Below, piece by piece: positions 1 through 9,083 of a DNA stretch of 64,000 bases. This DNA is from JAJVID01 sp050247435. GTDB taxonomy: Bacteria > Acidobacteriota > Blastocatellia > RBC074. The notes beneath the pieces were generated by a model, which saw nothing but the letters and a program-made list of their open reading frames with translations, made no database searches and was not told the origin of the DNA. The position numbers and the translations under genes are program-made. Position 1 is the stretch's first letter. Each line of letters opens with the position of its first letter. Location: NCBI GenBank assembly GCA_050247435.1, contig JBFWUF010000033.1:1-64000 (forward strand), written 5' to 3'.

Positions 1-1
1 C

Positions 2-109
2 ATTCGCTTGATCAGTCACGCTGGCTGGGCAAACACGGCTCAGGCTCGTCGTCATTACGATGCCAACATTGGCAAAGCTTTACGGCTGATTCTTAGAGCG
101 CCAGGCTGA
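2..109 (+). CDS. C-terminal end of an unidentified protein (partial)
   Basis: An open frame enters from the left edge and ends at TGA 107-109, giving 35 residues that end in KALRLILRAPG. It precedes a polysaccharide cluster on the same strand, so it could be the tail of a glycosyltransferase or assembly protein, but the fragment is too short to assign. No other gene signal is seen in the 179 bases up to the next start. Confidence 0.3.
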   Translation: MRLISHAGWANTAQARRHYDANIGKALRLILRAPG

Positions 110-288
110 CTTTGCAAAAGCCCTGGCGCTGCGCGCGCAACTATCCAGCGAACGTCAAAAACGTCCGAATGCCTGGCGCCTGCTCTGAACAGCGCTGTCA
201 ATCGGGGCGACGCAATGGCTAATCAATAACGGCACAGGACGCGCCAGCAAATGTCAGATGCGGGGAACCTCATCGGAGAAGGAAAAGA

Positions 289-1473
289 ATGATAGTAAAA
301 ACTATTGCTACGTTACTGCTAACTTTCACGACCGTAATTCCCTCAACCTGGCCTCCCTCAGCCCGCTTGATTGATCCATTGCCGATTGTTGAATTGCGCG
401 AGGCATCGCTCGTCAGTCTGCCCGGTGGCAGGGACGCATCGGGCCGCATCCACACCATTGACAGCAACAGCCCTGTCGAATGGGACAGCGCCGGCAGGAT
501 GTTCGTCTTCACTTCATCACAGAACCCGTATCGGAGCAGCGGCTCCAGCCTTTTCGATCTGGCGTTTCCGGCTCTGCCAGTCACGATCTCGCCTCGCGCG
601 GACGTGCGGGGCGGGCAATGGATCGAGGCGACTTATCGCGCGAACGACGGAACGCTATACGGCTGGTATCACAACGAACCGCCGGGCCTGTGCAACAATA
701 ACTCCCGCCTGACGGCCCCGCGCATTGGCGCAATCATCTCGCGCGACGACGGACGGACATGGCAAAACCTCGGAATCATCCTTGATGCGCCGTTCGGCTC
801 ACTTTACTGCGATACAAAGAATTATTACTTCGCTGGCGGCAATGGCGATTTTTCAGTGATCCTCGATCAAAGCGGGCAATACTTCTATTTCTTCATCAGC
901 ACATATCACCGCCAATTCGGCGAGCAGGGAGTCGCCGTAGCGCGGATGAAGTTAGAAGACCGCGACAATCCCACCGGAAAAGTCTGGAAATGGCGCGACG
1001 GCGCCTGGAACGAACCAGGGCTTAACGGACGAGTGACCACTACCTTTCCAGCGCTGATTGATTGGCACCGCGATAACGCCAACGCGTTCTGGGGACCCTC
1101 AGTCCACTACAACACGCATCTGGAAACATACGTCATGCTGCTCAATCACGCGGTTGACAGGAACTGGTCGCAGGAGGGGATTTACATCTCTTTCAACAGC
1201 AACCTCCAAGACCCGCAGGGTTGGAGCGCGCCACAGCGTTTACCGATCTACCAACAGATCGGCTGGTATCCGCAGGTCATCGGGCCGGACGGCGGAGAGA
1301 CTGATAAGATGGCCGGGCAAGTGGCGCGTCTTTTCATCTCAGGCCGTTCGTCCTGGGAGATCGTTTTTCACCGCACCGACAATGAAGAGGAGTACTTGCA
1401 GATTCCCTCTCGTCCAGTTCCGAGGGGCAGAGGTGAACCGATTGTACGAAGAGAGCTTTCAGTAAAACCCTGA
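289..1473 (+). CDS. Secreted beta-propeller protein, sialidase/GH43-like fold
   Basis: This 394-residue protein has a short hydrophobic N-terminus (residues 1-20) that looks like a signal peptide. The rest is rich in Trp, Tyr and Asp-Gly turns. The stretch IISRDDGRTWQNLG resembles the Asp-box of BNR/sialidase propellers, and later blades contain phrases typical of five-bladed glycosidase-like propellers. The start is well supported by GGAGAAGGAAAAGA directly before ATG 289. Its position before a polysaccharide cluster suggests glycan binding or hydrolysis outside the cytoplasm. The substrate cannot be named and enzymatic activity is not shown. Confidence 0.6.
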   Translation: MIVKTIATLLLTFTTVIPSTWPPSARLIDPLPIVELREASLVSLPGGRDASGRIHTIDSNSPVEWDSAGRMFVFTSSQNPYRSSGSSLFDLAFPALPVTISPRADVRGGQWIEATYRANDGTLYGWYHNEPPGLCNNNSRLTAPRIGAIISRDDGRTWQNLGIILDAPFGSLYCDTKNYYFAGGNGDFSVILDQSGQYFYFFISTYHRQFGEQGVAVARMKLEDRDNPTGKVWKWRDGAWNEPGLNGRVTTTFPALIDWHRDNANAFWGPSVHYNTHLETYVMLLNHAVDRNWSQEGIYISFNSNLQDPQGWSAPQRLPIYQQIGWYPQVIGPDGGETDKMAGQVARLFISGRSSWEIVFHRTDNEEEYLQIPSRPVPRGRGEPIVRRELSVKP

Positions 1474-1665
1474 AGTGACACTGCCACAGCGCGTAAGGTC
1501 TGACTACCAACCGGTCATAGAGACGGGCAGAATTATCGTCTTGCCTCAGCCGACGGCTTTGCTGTATCGTTCGGCCTTCGCGGCCCCCGAAAATGTCCTG
1601 CCCCGAAGGCTCACCAGTAACGATCAAATATGAATTGCCCCGTGGAGAAGCGCCCCGGCAGCGTG

Positions 1666-2946
1666 ATGAGAATTCTTGTCGTCAGCCTTTATTACGAACC
1701 CGACCGGTGCCAATCGAACGGCCCGATCATCCGGGCATTGTGCGACGATTGGGCTGACGCGGGGCACGAAGTCACCGTCCTGACCTCTTTTCCGCATTAC
1801 AACTGCGACTCGGTCTGGCCTGAATACCGGGGGCGTCTGTTCCAGCGCGACCGCGCAGGCAAAGTTAGAGTGATTCGTTCGTACATCTACGTTCCGCGCG
1901 AACGTTCAAGCATCGGCAGAATTTTCAACTATCTCTCCTTCAACCTCTCCTCGACGCTCGCCGGGCTTTTCACCGGGCGGCAGGACGCGATCTTCGTGAT
2001 GTCGCCGCCGTTGACCATCGGATTGACGGCGTTCGCACTCGGCCTGATTAAACGCATTCCGTATTGTTACAACCTGCAGGACATCTGGCCAGAAGCCGCC
2101 GTGCGGCTTGGAATGCTGCGCGGGCGGCGAATGATCAGTTTCTTCGAGCGGCTGGAGAAATTCATCTACCGCCGCAGCCGGAAGATTTTCGCCATCTCCG
2201 AAGAATTTAAAACCAACCTGCGAGCTAAAGGCGTACCCGAAGACAAAATCGAGGTCATCCCTAATTTCGCGGACACTAATTTCATCCGCCCGATGGAGAA
2301 GACGAACGCGTTTTCGCAAACGCATGAGATAGCGGACAAATACGTAGTTCTTTACGCTGGAAACATCGGGCTGTCGCAGGGCCTGGAGGTCATCCTGGAG
2401 GCCGCCGGCCGCCTGCGAGATCGAAGTGAGATCGTTTTTCTAGTCGTGGGCCAGGGAGCCTGTCGCGACAGCCTGATCGCCGAAACCGAACGGCGCGGTC
2501 TTGAAAATGTCAGGTTCCTTCCGCTGCAACCTGAATCTGATCTTCCTCTGCTTTACGCCTCCTGCGATGTCGCGCTGATCCCGTTGCGGCGCGGCGTCAC
2601 TGAAAATTCCGTTCCCTGCAAAACCTACAGCATTATGGCCGCAGGCCGCCCGTACGTCGCGGGTGTTGATCAGGGCAGCAATGTTTGGAAGTTGACCGAG
2701 GCTGCTGGCTGCGGCATGTGCATCGAACCGGAAGACGGAAAGGCTCTGGCCGAAGCCATTTTGCAATTGCAATCTGAACCGGAATTGTCGCGGGCGATGG
2801 GGCGCAACGGACGCGAATACGTCACGCGCCATTTCGCGCGCGAGGCTGGCGCAAATCGCTACCGCGTCACGCTGGAATCGCTGGTCGAGAATCACCCCTT
2901 GCCGGTCAGAGAGGCTGCGCAACCGGCTTCGCTTTCGAGCAAATGA
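1666..2946 (+). CDS. Glycosyltransferase family 4, WbuB/WcaI-like
   Basis: A GT-B glycosyltransferase, probably moving a sugar from a nucleotide donor onto a growing surface polysaccharide at the cytoplasmic membrane face. The N-terminal domain opens with MRILVVSLYYEPD and contains the NLQDIWPEAA segment typical of WbuB/WcaI-type GT4 enzymes. The C-terminal domain has VVLYAGNIGLSQGLEVIL and the donor-site region around PLLYASCDVALIPL. I place the start at ATG 1666 because the family begins at MRILV; an in-frame ATG at 1630 would add 12 residues, and neither has a strong ribosome site. It overlaps the next gene by 4 bases (ATGA), so the two are translationally coupled. Confidence 0.85.
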   Translation: MRILVVSLYYEPDRCQSNGPIIRALCDDWADAGHEVTVLTSFPHYNCDSVWPEYRGRLFQRDRAGKVRVIRSYIYVPRERSSIGRIFNYLSFNLSSTLAGLFTGRQDAIFVMSPPLTIGLTAFALGLIKRIPYCYNLQDIWPEAAVRLGMLRGRRMISFFERLEKFIYRRSRKIFAISEEFKTNLRAKGVPEDKIEVIPNFADTNFIRPMEKTNAFSQTHEIADKYVVLYAGNIGLSQGLEVILEAAGRLRDRSEIVFLVVGQGACRDSLIAETERRGLENVRFLPLQPESDLPLLYASCDVALIPLRRGVTENSVPCKTYSIMAAGRPYVAGVDQGSNVWKLTEAAGCGMCIEPEDGKALAEAILQLQSEPELSRAMGRNGREYVTRHFAREAGANRYRVTLESLVENHPLPVREAAQPASLSSK

Positions 2947-3947
2947 ACCCACGATGGATGAATTCGGCGGCGACACAGCATTCGGCCTTCGTCACGGGCG
3001 CCACTGGTCTCATCGGCGGCGCGATGGTCAAAAAGCTGGCGCAATCAGGCTTCCGCACAGTAGCGCTGGTTCGTGATTTGAACCGGGCGAGCTATTTGAA
3101 GGAATTCGCCGGAGTCGAGCTAGCTGCGGGCGATCTTGATTCGCGTGGCCGTATCGCCGAAGCGGCGCGCGGTTGCCATGTGATCTTTCACCTGGCGGCG
3201 AAGGTTCACGCGCCACCGGACACGGATGAATCTGAATTCGCGCGCGTCAACGTCGAAGGCACGCGGAACGTCGTCGAGGCGGCTGTCGAAGCCGGGGTCG
3301 CCAACTTTGTTTTTTTCAGCACAGTCGCTGTTTACCCGGAAAGCGATGAGACGTTTGATGAAACCAGCGCGACCGCTCCAGCCACGCCTTACGGCGCAAG
3401 CAAGCTGGCGGCTGAAAAGATCGTGCTGGAACGAGCCGCTGACGCGGGGATGAATGCGGCCGTTCTTCGATTACCGGTCGTTTACGGCCCACGAGACCGC
3501 GGCAATGTGGCCAGGTTGATTGACTCTATCCGTCGGGGGCGGTACTTCATCGTCGGCGACGGCGCGAACCTCAAGAGCATGGTCGCGGTTGGAAACGTTG
3601 TTGACGCGGCGATGCTCGTGGCTGACAACGAACGGGCGCGCGGCCGGATTTACATCGTTTGCGATGAACGCGCTTACACGCAGCGCGAGATTGTTGAAGC
3701 GATTGCCGCCACGCTTGGACTTAATCGCGGCTTCCCCCAATTGCCGCGCAGCATGGCAATGAAGTTGGGGCAGGTGGCCGATTGGGCCGGCAAATTGACC
3801 GGCTTGAACCTTCCACTTTCGGCTGATCGTGTAAGGAAACTGTCGTCCAACACTTGTTACAGCTCGGCGAAGATCAAACGCGAACTTGGATTCACCCCAC
3901 GCGTCACGTTGCGCGAAGGTTTGGCCGAAATCATTAACTTTGAGTAG
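2943..3947 (+). CDS. NAD-dependent nucleotide-sugar epimerase/reductase (SDR), WbpV-like
   Basis: An extended SDR of 334 residues with the Rossmann motif GATGLIGG near residues 19-26 and the active-site pair in TPYGASK (Tyr and Lys, YxxxK). It starts inside the stop of the glycosyltransferase and is followed after 50 bases by a WecA/WbpL-type initiating transferase. The order SDR then polyprenyl-phosphate sugar transferase matches WbpV/WbpL (WreQ/WreU) loci, in which the SDR makes a deoxy-amino sugar nucleotide for the first sugar of O-antigen. That specific role is inferred from context. Confidence 0.82.
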   Translation: MNPRWMNSAATQHSAFVTGATGLIGGAMVKKLAQSGFRTVALVRDLNRASYLKEFAGVELAAGDLDSRGRIAEAARGCHVIFHLAAKVHAPPDTDESEFARVNVEGTRNVVEAAVEAGVANFVFFSTVAVYPESDETFDETSATAPATPYGASKLAAEKIVLERAADAGMNAAVLRLPVVYGPRDRGNVARLIDSIRRGRYFIVGDGANLKSMVAVGNVVDAAMLVADNERARGRIYIVCDERAYTQREIVEAIAATLGLNRGFPQLPRSMAMKLGQVADWAGKLTGLNLPLSADRVRKLSSNTCYSSAKIKRELGFTPRVTLREGLAEIINFE

Positions 3948-3997
3948 GCGCGTCAGTGACGCGGCGTCATAGCCGGTCTGTTGACGCGGCGCGTAGT

Positions 3998-5125
3998 ATG
4001 TTTCGAGCGACCATCTTTTTCCTCACAGGCGTCATCGCCTATTTGATCACGGGCTGGCTGTCGCAAGCGCCCGCGCGTCTGCAATCGCTCGACGTGCCGA
4101 ACGAACGCAGTTCGCACACCCGTCCGACGCCTCGAATGGGCGGGCTTGGCATCGTCGCGGCTTTCGTCGTCCTGATGCCGTTGTTGTGGATCATGCTGTT
4201 GCCGTCGGCTCACAACTGGGTGGTGGCGACGAAATTCGGGATCGCGCTGTTCGGTTACGCGGTGATCGTCGCGGTCGGTCTCATTGACGACCTGCGGCGT
4301 ATCGGGCCGTTGTCGAAATACCTGGGACAACTGCTCGCCGCGATCATCGCAGTCTGGAGCGGAGCCATCTTTTTACACTTCAAGCTGCCGTTCGGAGTTG
4401 AGATTACCTTCGGCCAGAGCGTTTCTGGCCAGAGCGTTTTTGGTTGGATCATCGGCGCGCTGTTGGCGATCATCTGGCTGACCGGCTTCAGCAACTTCTT
4501 CAACTTCATGGATGGAATTGACGGGCTGGCCGGTGGTGTCGGGGCGATATACAGCCTGGCGTTGTCGGCAGTCTGCATAGGCACGGGCCACCGTCTGCTA
4601 GGCGCGGGATGTCTGATGATGGCCGCAGCCTGTCTTGGTTTTCTCGCTCACAACTTCCCTCCGGCAAAAATATTCATGGGAGACGTCGGCAGTCTTTTTA
4701 TCGGTTATGTGTTGGCGGCGTTCGCCGTGTGGACGACCAATAGCGGCGCGCGGCCCGCTCCGTTCATCGCCGTGCTGCTGATTTTCGGGACGTTCATTTA
4801 CGACGCCACATTCACGATCATTCGCCGGATTCGCCGCCGCGAGAAACTTTACCAGGCGCACCGCTCGCATCTTTATCAGCGGCTGGTCATCGCGGGCCAG
4901 AGCCACCGCCGCGTCTCGTTGACTTACTACGCTCTGAGCGCGATGCTTGGCGCGGCTGGAATCGCGTATACTTTCAGCTCCGATTGGGCGCGCATGGTTA
5001 TTTTGATTTCGAGCGCGGCGCTGCTGGCCGCTTTTACGATTTACGTTTACTGGTACGAGTTCGCGGCGGCGCGCGCTAAACGCGTTTTCGCGTCCGACCC
5101 CGCGGCGGAGGCCGTCGAAGGCTAA
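3998..5125 (+). CDS. Polyprenyl-phosphate sugar-1-phosphate transferase (MraY/WecA family), WbpL-like
   Basis: An integral membrane enzyme that would transfer an N-acetylhexosamine-1-phosphate onto undecaprenyl phosphate to begin polysaccharide assembly. About ten hydrophobic segments are visible. The family markers NERSSHTRPTPRMGG near the N-terminus, NFFNFMDGIDGLAGG in the middle and the catalytic FMGDVGSLFIGY are all present. ATG 3998 (MFRATIFF) gives a normal first membrane helix; a GTG at 3956 would add 14 charged residues. The repeated bases giving GQSVSGQSVFG near 4411-4443 are a small local duplication in a loop. Neighbouring genes supply donor sugars. Confidence 0.88.
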   Translation: MFRATIFFLTGVIAYLITGWLSQAPARLQSLDVPNERSSHTRPTPRMGGLGIVAAFVVLMPLLWIMLLPSAHNWVVATKFGIALFGYAVIVAVGLIDDLRRIGPLSKYLGQLLAAIIAVWSGAIFLHFKLPFGVEITFGQSVSGQSVFGWIIGALLAIIWLTGFSNFFNFMDGIDGLAGGVGAIYSLALSAVCIGTGHRLLGAGCLMMAAACLGFLAHNFPPAKIFMGDVGSLFIGYVLAAFAVWTTNSGARPAPFIAVLLIFGTFIYDATFTIIRRIRRREKLYQAHRSHLYQRLVIAGQSHRRVSLTYYALSAMLGAAGIAYTFSSDWARMVILISSAALLAAFTIYVYWYEFAAARAKRVFASDPAAEAVEG

Positions 5126-5174
5126 CCTGGGTATCCCCCCTCCCCTGCCCCGAAAAGGAAAGGAAAAGATCAAA

Positions 5175-6119
5175 GTGGGAGACAAGAAGTTGTATCTGGT
5201 GACCGGAGGCGCGGGATTCATCGGCTCGCACATAGCCGAAGCGCTTGTCAAACGAGGCGACCGTGTGCGGGTGATGGACAGTTTAATCACCGGCCGCCGT
5301 GAGAATCTGGCGCACATTAAAGACAAGATCGAATTCATCGAGGACGACATTCGTGATCCCGACGCGACGCGACGCGCGGCTGAAGGCGCGCACGTCATAT
5401 TTCATCAAGCCGCGATTCCTTCGGTGCCGCGTTCCGTGGCTGAACCCGATCTCAATCACGACGTCAACGTCAACGGGACATTCAATGTCCTGATGGCCGC
5501 GCGCGAAGCCGGCGCCCGCCGCGTTGTTTACGCCGCGTCCAGTTCGGCATATGGCGATACCGAGGCGCTGCCGAAACACGAAGACATGGCGCCCAGCCCG
5601 CTCTCGCCTTACGCGGCGGCAAAGCTTTTTGGCGAATACTATTGCCAGGTCTTTACGCACGTTTACGGGTTGGAGACTGTTTCATTGCGCTACTTCAACG
5701 TCTTCGGGCCGCGCCAGGACCCATCTTCGCCATATTCCGGCGTGATCTCGAAATTCGTCACGGCTTTGTTGAATGGCGAAACGCCGGTGATATACGGCGA
5801 TGGCGAACAGTCGCGCGACTTCACCTACATCGCCAATGTGGTTGACGCGAATCTGCGCGCCGCCGAATCCGTAGAAGCGGTCGGACAGGCTATGAATCTG
5901 GGCATCGGCAAGCGAGTCACTCTCAACCAGTTGCTCGCTGAATTGCAGAAGATCATTGGCGCGAACCTCCCCGCCCGTTACGAAGAATTTCGGGCTGGCG
6001 ATGTTCGTCATTCGCTCGCCGACATCTCACGCGCCGAGGAACTACTTGGCTACCACCCGCTGGTAGGATTGGCCGAAGGCTTGGAACATACCGTCGCGTG
6101 GTATCGAGAAAATCAATGA
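5175..6119 (+). CDS. UDP-glucose 4-epimerase-like SDR
   Basis: An extended SDR of 314 residues, last gene of the polysaccharide run. It has GGAGFIGSH at the N-terminus for NAD binding, the catalytic SSSAYG serine region and SPYAAAK with the Tyr/Lys pair. RYFNVFGPRQDPSSPYSGVI is the usual GalE/WbpP substrate region. The start is GTG 5175, preceded by an AGGAAAGGAAAAG ribosome site. Substrate (UDP-Glc, UDP-GlcNAc or a uronic acid) cannot be fixed from sequence. A long palindrome begins 4 bases after the stop codon and may terminate transcription. Confidence 0.85.
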   Translation: MGDKKLYLVTGGAGFIGSHIAEALVKRGDRVRVMDSLITGRRENLAHIKDKIEFIEDDIRDPDATRRAAEGAHVIFHQAAIPSVPRSVAEPDLNHDVNVNGTFNVLMAAREAGARRVVYAASSSAYGDTEALPKHEDMAPSPLSPYAAAKLFGEYYCQVFTHVYGLETVSLRYFNVFGPRQDPSSPYSGVISKFVTALLNGETPVIYGDGEQSRDFTYIANVVDANLRAAESVEAVGQAMNLGIGKRVTLNQLLAELQKIIGANLPARYEEFRAGDVRHSLADISRAEELLGYHPLVGLAEGLEHTVAWYRENQ

Positions 6120-6123
6120 TTTC

Positions 6124-6191
6124 CCTGGGAGCGCGCATCCTTGCGCGCCCGGCTTTGTAATGAGGAGCGCAAGGATGCGCGCGCTCCCAGG
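6124..6191. repeat. Long palindrome, CCTGGGAGCGC family
   Basis: The left arm 6124-6146 pairs with the right arm 6167-6191, differing by one extra GC dinucleotide, around a loop of about 20 bases. The outer ends CCTGGGAGCGC / GCGCTCCCAGG recur at 25489, 31721 and, degenerate, at 44227. It lies between the GalE-like gene and cofC, 9 bases before the cofC start. Confidence 0.9.
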
Positions 6192-6200
6192 TTATGAAAA

Positions 6201-6869
6201 ATGCGCTACATCCTGATCCCCGTTAAAGACCTCGCGCGCGCGAAACAACGCCTCGCCCCGCTGATGACACAGGAGGAACGAACCCGGCTGGCGTGGGCGA
6301 TGCTGGAAAACACATTCGCGGCGACGGCGAACACTCGCAATGCTGATCGTGTCGCAGTGGTCACGCTTTACCAACCGGCCATCGAACTCGCCGGAAAATA
6401 CGGGATGGAATTAATCGCCGAGACCGAGCAGATTTCAGAAAGCGTCTCGGTTGATTTCGGATCGAGAGAGGCGAAGAAACGCGGAGCAACCGCTGTCATG
6501 AGATTGCCGATTGACCTGCCTCTGATCACGTCCGGCGATATCGAAACTATTTTTGAACACGATGGCGGGGGGCCTTCGGTCGTTATCGTTCCCTCGCGCG
6601 ACGGCTCCGGGACGAACGCGATCCTGCGCCGACCTCCCGATCTCTTCTCTTCACATTTCGGCCCCGGGAGTCTGGCAAAACATCTGGCCGAGGCCGAGCG
6701 AGCCATGGCGGATTGCAGAGTGATCCAACTTCATCGCATCGCGCTCGACATTGACGACCCGAACGACGTGTCGGAATTCATGCGGCGCGGGCAAGGCACA
6801 GGCGCCTATGAACTGCTCGTCGCGATGGACATTCATCAACGGCTCAGCTTGATGAAAGCGCCTGATTAG
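6201..6869 (+). CDS. cofC: 2-phospho-L-lactate (or PEP) guanylyltransferase CofC
   Basis: CofC activates 2-phospholactate or phosphoenolpyruvate with GTP in coenzyme F420 biosynthesis. The 222-residue protein has the family N-terminus MRYILIPVKDLARAKQRLAP, and the acidic metal/nucleotide site appears as LPIDLPLI. SRDGSGTNAI followed by FGPGSLAKH is the characteristic CofC substrate loop. ATG 6201 lies directly after the palindrome, so its ribosome site is weak. Three likely F420-related oxidoreductases lie within 4.5 kb, which supports the assignment. Other F420 synthesis genes (cofD, cofE, cofG/H) are not in the window. Confidence 0.85.
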   Translation: MRYILIPVKDLARAKQRLAPLMTQEERTRLAWAMLENTFAATANTRNADRVAVVTLYQPAIELAGKYGMELIAETEQISESVSVDFGSREAKKRGATAVMRLPIDLPLITSGDIETIFEHDGGGPSVVIVPSRDGSGTNAILRRPPDLFSSHFGPGSLAKHLAEAERAMADCRVIQLHRIALDIDDPNDVSEFMRRGQGTGAYELLVAMDIHQRLSLMKAPD

Positions 6870-7034
6870 ACAATTCGTTAGAGCGCGCCTTTTGATTAAA
6901 TGCTGAAATGGCTCTGGTGAGCGGCGGGAAAATAGGGCATGATGGCCGCAACTCAAAAGACAAACTGCTGCGACTGTTATACCAACCCCCCCCTTCGTAA
7001 ACCTGTTCTACGTTCGGAAGGAGGCTTTTTTTAC

Positions 7035-7388
7035 ATGAAATACGGTACACCGTCTTTATCCGCGCCCACGGAACTGCGCACGCGCCTGTGCGAGGGCATT
7101 GAGCTAACGGGCGAAGTGAAATTCACCGAGGTGATGAGAGTCGAAACCAGAATCTCAGGCAAGGTGTTCTCGGACTCCGGCAGTCTGGTGGTGAGCGAAA
7201 AAGGATATGTTCAAGCGACAATAGAGGCCGGGTTCGTCGAGGTCTTCGGCACGGTGGAAGGAACCATCACGGCCAAATACAAAGTGGAGATACATTCCGG
7301 CGGGCGGGTAACCGGCGATATCTTCACGCCTGCCCTGAATATCGAGCACGGGGCGGTCTTCGACGGTAAATGTCATATGACGGGCTGA
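7035..7388 (+). CDS. Bactofilin (polymer-forming cytoskeletal protein)
   Basis: Bactofilins self-assemble into nucleotide-free filaments on the membrane and scaffold cell-wall or envelope enzymes. This 117-residue protein shows the short beta-helix pattern: GEVKFTEVMRVETRISGKVF, GSLVVSEKGYVQATI, FVEVFGTVEGTITAKYKVEI and GRVTGDIFTPALNIEHGAVF, each a rung with Gly turns. I choose ATG 7035 because GGAAGGAGG stands just before it. An earlier in-frame start at 6939 would add a Cys-rich non-conserved leader. No neighbour explains a specific partner. Confidence 0.85.
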   Translation: MKYGTPSLSAPTELRTRLCEGIELTGEVKFTEVMRVETRISGKVFSDSGSLVVSEKGYVQATIEAGFVEVFGTVEGTITAKYKVEIHSGGRVTGDIFTPALNIEHGAVFDGKCHMTG

Positions 7389-7478
7389 TCAAGGCTCTGC
7401 ACGAGATTGTGGCATCGGTTTCAGTCGCGGTCATCTAAAAATGGCTGGAACCGGCGCCGCTCATCTTCTCTCACTCAA

Positions 7479-9035
7479 TCACCCGGGCGCCACTTCCATT
7501 CTCCTCTTCGCCGCTCTGCCGATGGCTACGTGAAAGATCGCGCTCTTGCCTTCCGCGTGCGGCGAGAAGAATTCGATCACATCATCGTCATAAAAAGTCA
7601 GCCCCGACGCGCCGAAGCCTTGCGCGTAAGCCGTCAGATACATCTTCCCTCCGATAATCCCCGATTCAAGCTGCGCGGCGCGATAACCGCGATTGCCGAA
7701 TCGCTCGAAGACAGCATTCAGATCGGCGACGAAAAATATCGTTGCGGCTGCGTCGGCGGGCAGCGCCTGTTCCAGACCCAGATAACCCGCCTCTTTGCGA
7801 AAGGCCCCGGCTTTGAGCAATTCAATCGCCCACTTGTCCCGATGCAGCACGTAAGCGCCCGGCTGCAATCCGTCAACAGCGTGGACGATCAGGTAGAGTT
7901 CGTTGAGATGCGCTCCGGCAGGATCGAGAAAATCCGCCGGGATGCTCTGCGCCGAGCGATAAAGCAACGTCGAAAACTGCTCGAAGCTGACGCTGCCGCC
8001 CCGCGCGAACTGCCTGGTCGAACCGCGTTTCAGAATCACCGTTCCGATTCCCTCGCGCGACATCTCGTCATCGCCGAAAGGTTTCAGCGGAATCAATTGT
8101 CCTTGCGGTTGTGGGAATTTCCGCTGAGGCGTCTTGCCGCTCCATCGGCGGACTTCGTCTTTATCAACCAGTGACGAGGCCGCATGCATTTCGCGCATCG
8201 CCGGATAATCAACATCGCGCGGCGAAAGCAGCTCCGTTTCCAGTACCAACTGTTCGATCTCGGTTGGCGGCTCAGGCGCAGGCGATGAAGTCCGTCCGAG
8301 CGAAACCATCGAAAACGCAACCTCACGATCCGTGTCGAGGCAGAGCAAGCGGTTCACATCCGCATCAATAAATCCCATCGCGACGCGCGCCGGCAAATCG
8401 AGCGCCGTGGCCGTCGCCAGCATGTTCGCGAGCATCGTGCCGTTGTCCCAGCCGAAGTGCCGATACGTCCGCGCCTGATACTTCCACGCGTTGCGCCAGT
8501 ACGTGCCTGTGCAAATGATCGTCACTGGCGAATGCGTGACACTCGGCTCCTGCGCCGTCGCCTGCGCGATCACACCCCGGTAATCGCCCCGGCGCAAACG
8601 CCGCAAGGAAAAATCGTGCGGGCTGAAGTGATAGACGCCGGCTTCCAAATCGGGCAAATCGCCGCAGACCAGATACAACTCGATCTCGTAAAGCGCCCCC
8701 GTGCACGACGCCGCGCGGAACATTATCTCGGCGCCCGGATATTTCCTGAATTTGGTGATACCGGCTGAGTAGTAGAACGTCTGCGCCAGGTCTTTTAAGT
8801 CGGGAATCGCATCGCCCTCAACCCCGGCGCTTTGCTTCGAGATGGCTTCAAGCGCTGGCATGTCGAGCGGCGGGACTTCTCGCGGCAGTTCGATAGGATC
8901 GAGCGTCGTGTAGATTTTGTAAGGCAGCGGCTTGTTTGGCCAATCAAGAAAATGGGCGTCGCGGCGAACGCTCTGAAAAGAGTGCTTCGTCGCGTCGTGA
9001 TAAGTCCAACCAGCCGCCGTCTCGTGATTTCGCAT
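7479..9035 (-). CDS. SagB-type double-domain nitroreductase/dehydrogenase
   Basis: The 518 residues contain two nitroreductase-fold halves. The first (about residues 70-260) contains the FRAASCTGALYEIELYLVCG region and WDNGTMLANMLATATAL. The second (about 315-510) contains RGSTRQFARGG, PAGAHLNELYLIVHAVDGL and SGIIGGKMYLTAYAQG. This is the layout of SagB-like FMN dehydrogenases, which oxidise azoline rings in thiazole/oxazole-modified peptides; no cyclodehydratase or precursor peptide is nearby. It is the last gene of a long minus-strand run, 48 bases after a PPOX/F420 protein. It could instead act as a flavin or F420-linked reductase. The start is ATG 9035 without a clear ribosome site. Confidence 0.75.
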   Translation of the reverse strand: MRNHETAAGWTYHDATKHSFQSVRRDAHFLDWPNKPLPYKIYTTLDPIELPREVPPLDMPALEAISKQSAGVEGDAIPDLKDLAQTFYYSAGITKFRKYPGAEIMFRAASCTGALYEIELYLVCGDLPDLEAGVYHFSPHDFSLRRLRRGDYRGVIAQATAQEPSVTHSPVTIICTGTYWRNAWKYQARTYRHFGWDNGTMLANMLATATALDLPARVAMGFIDADVNRLLCLDTDREVAFSMVSLGRTSSPAPEPPTEIEQLVLETELLSPRDVDYPAMREMHAASSLVDKDEVRRWSGKTPQRKFPQPQGQLIPLKPFGDDEMSREGIGTVILKRGSTRQFARGGSVSFEQFSTLLYRSAQSIPADFLDPAGAHLNELYLIVHAVDGLQPGAYVLHRDKWAIELLKAGAFRKEAGYLGLEQALPADAAATIFFVADLNAVFERFGNRGYRAAQLESGIIGGKMYLTAYAQGFGASGLTFYDDDVIEFFSPHAEGKSAIFHVAIGRAAKRRMEVAPG

Positions 9036-9083
9036 TGCGATGATCTTCAGCCCTCGCTGACGCGCGGGCTACTGCCTCCATTT

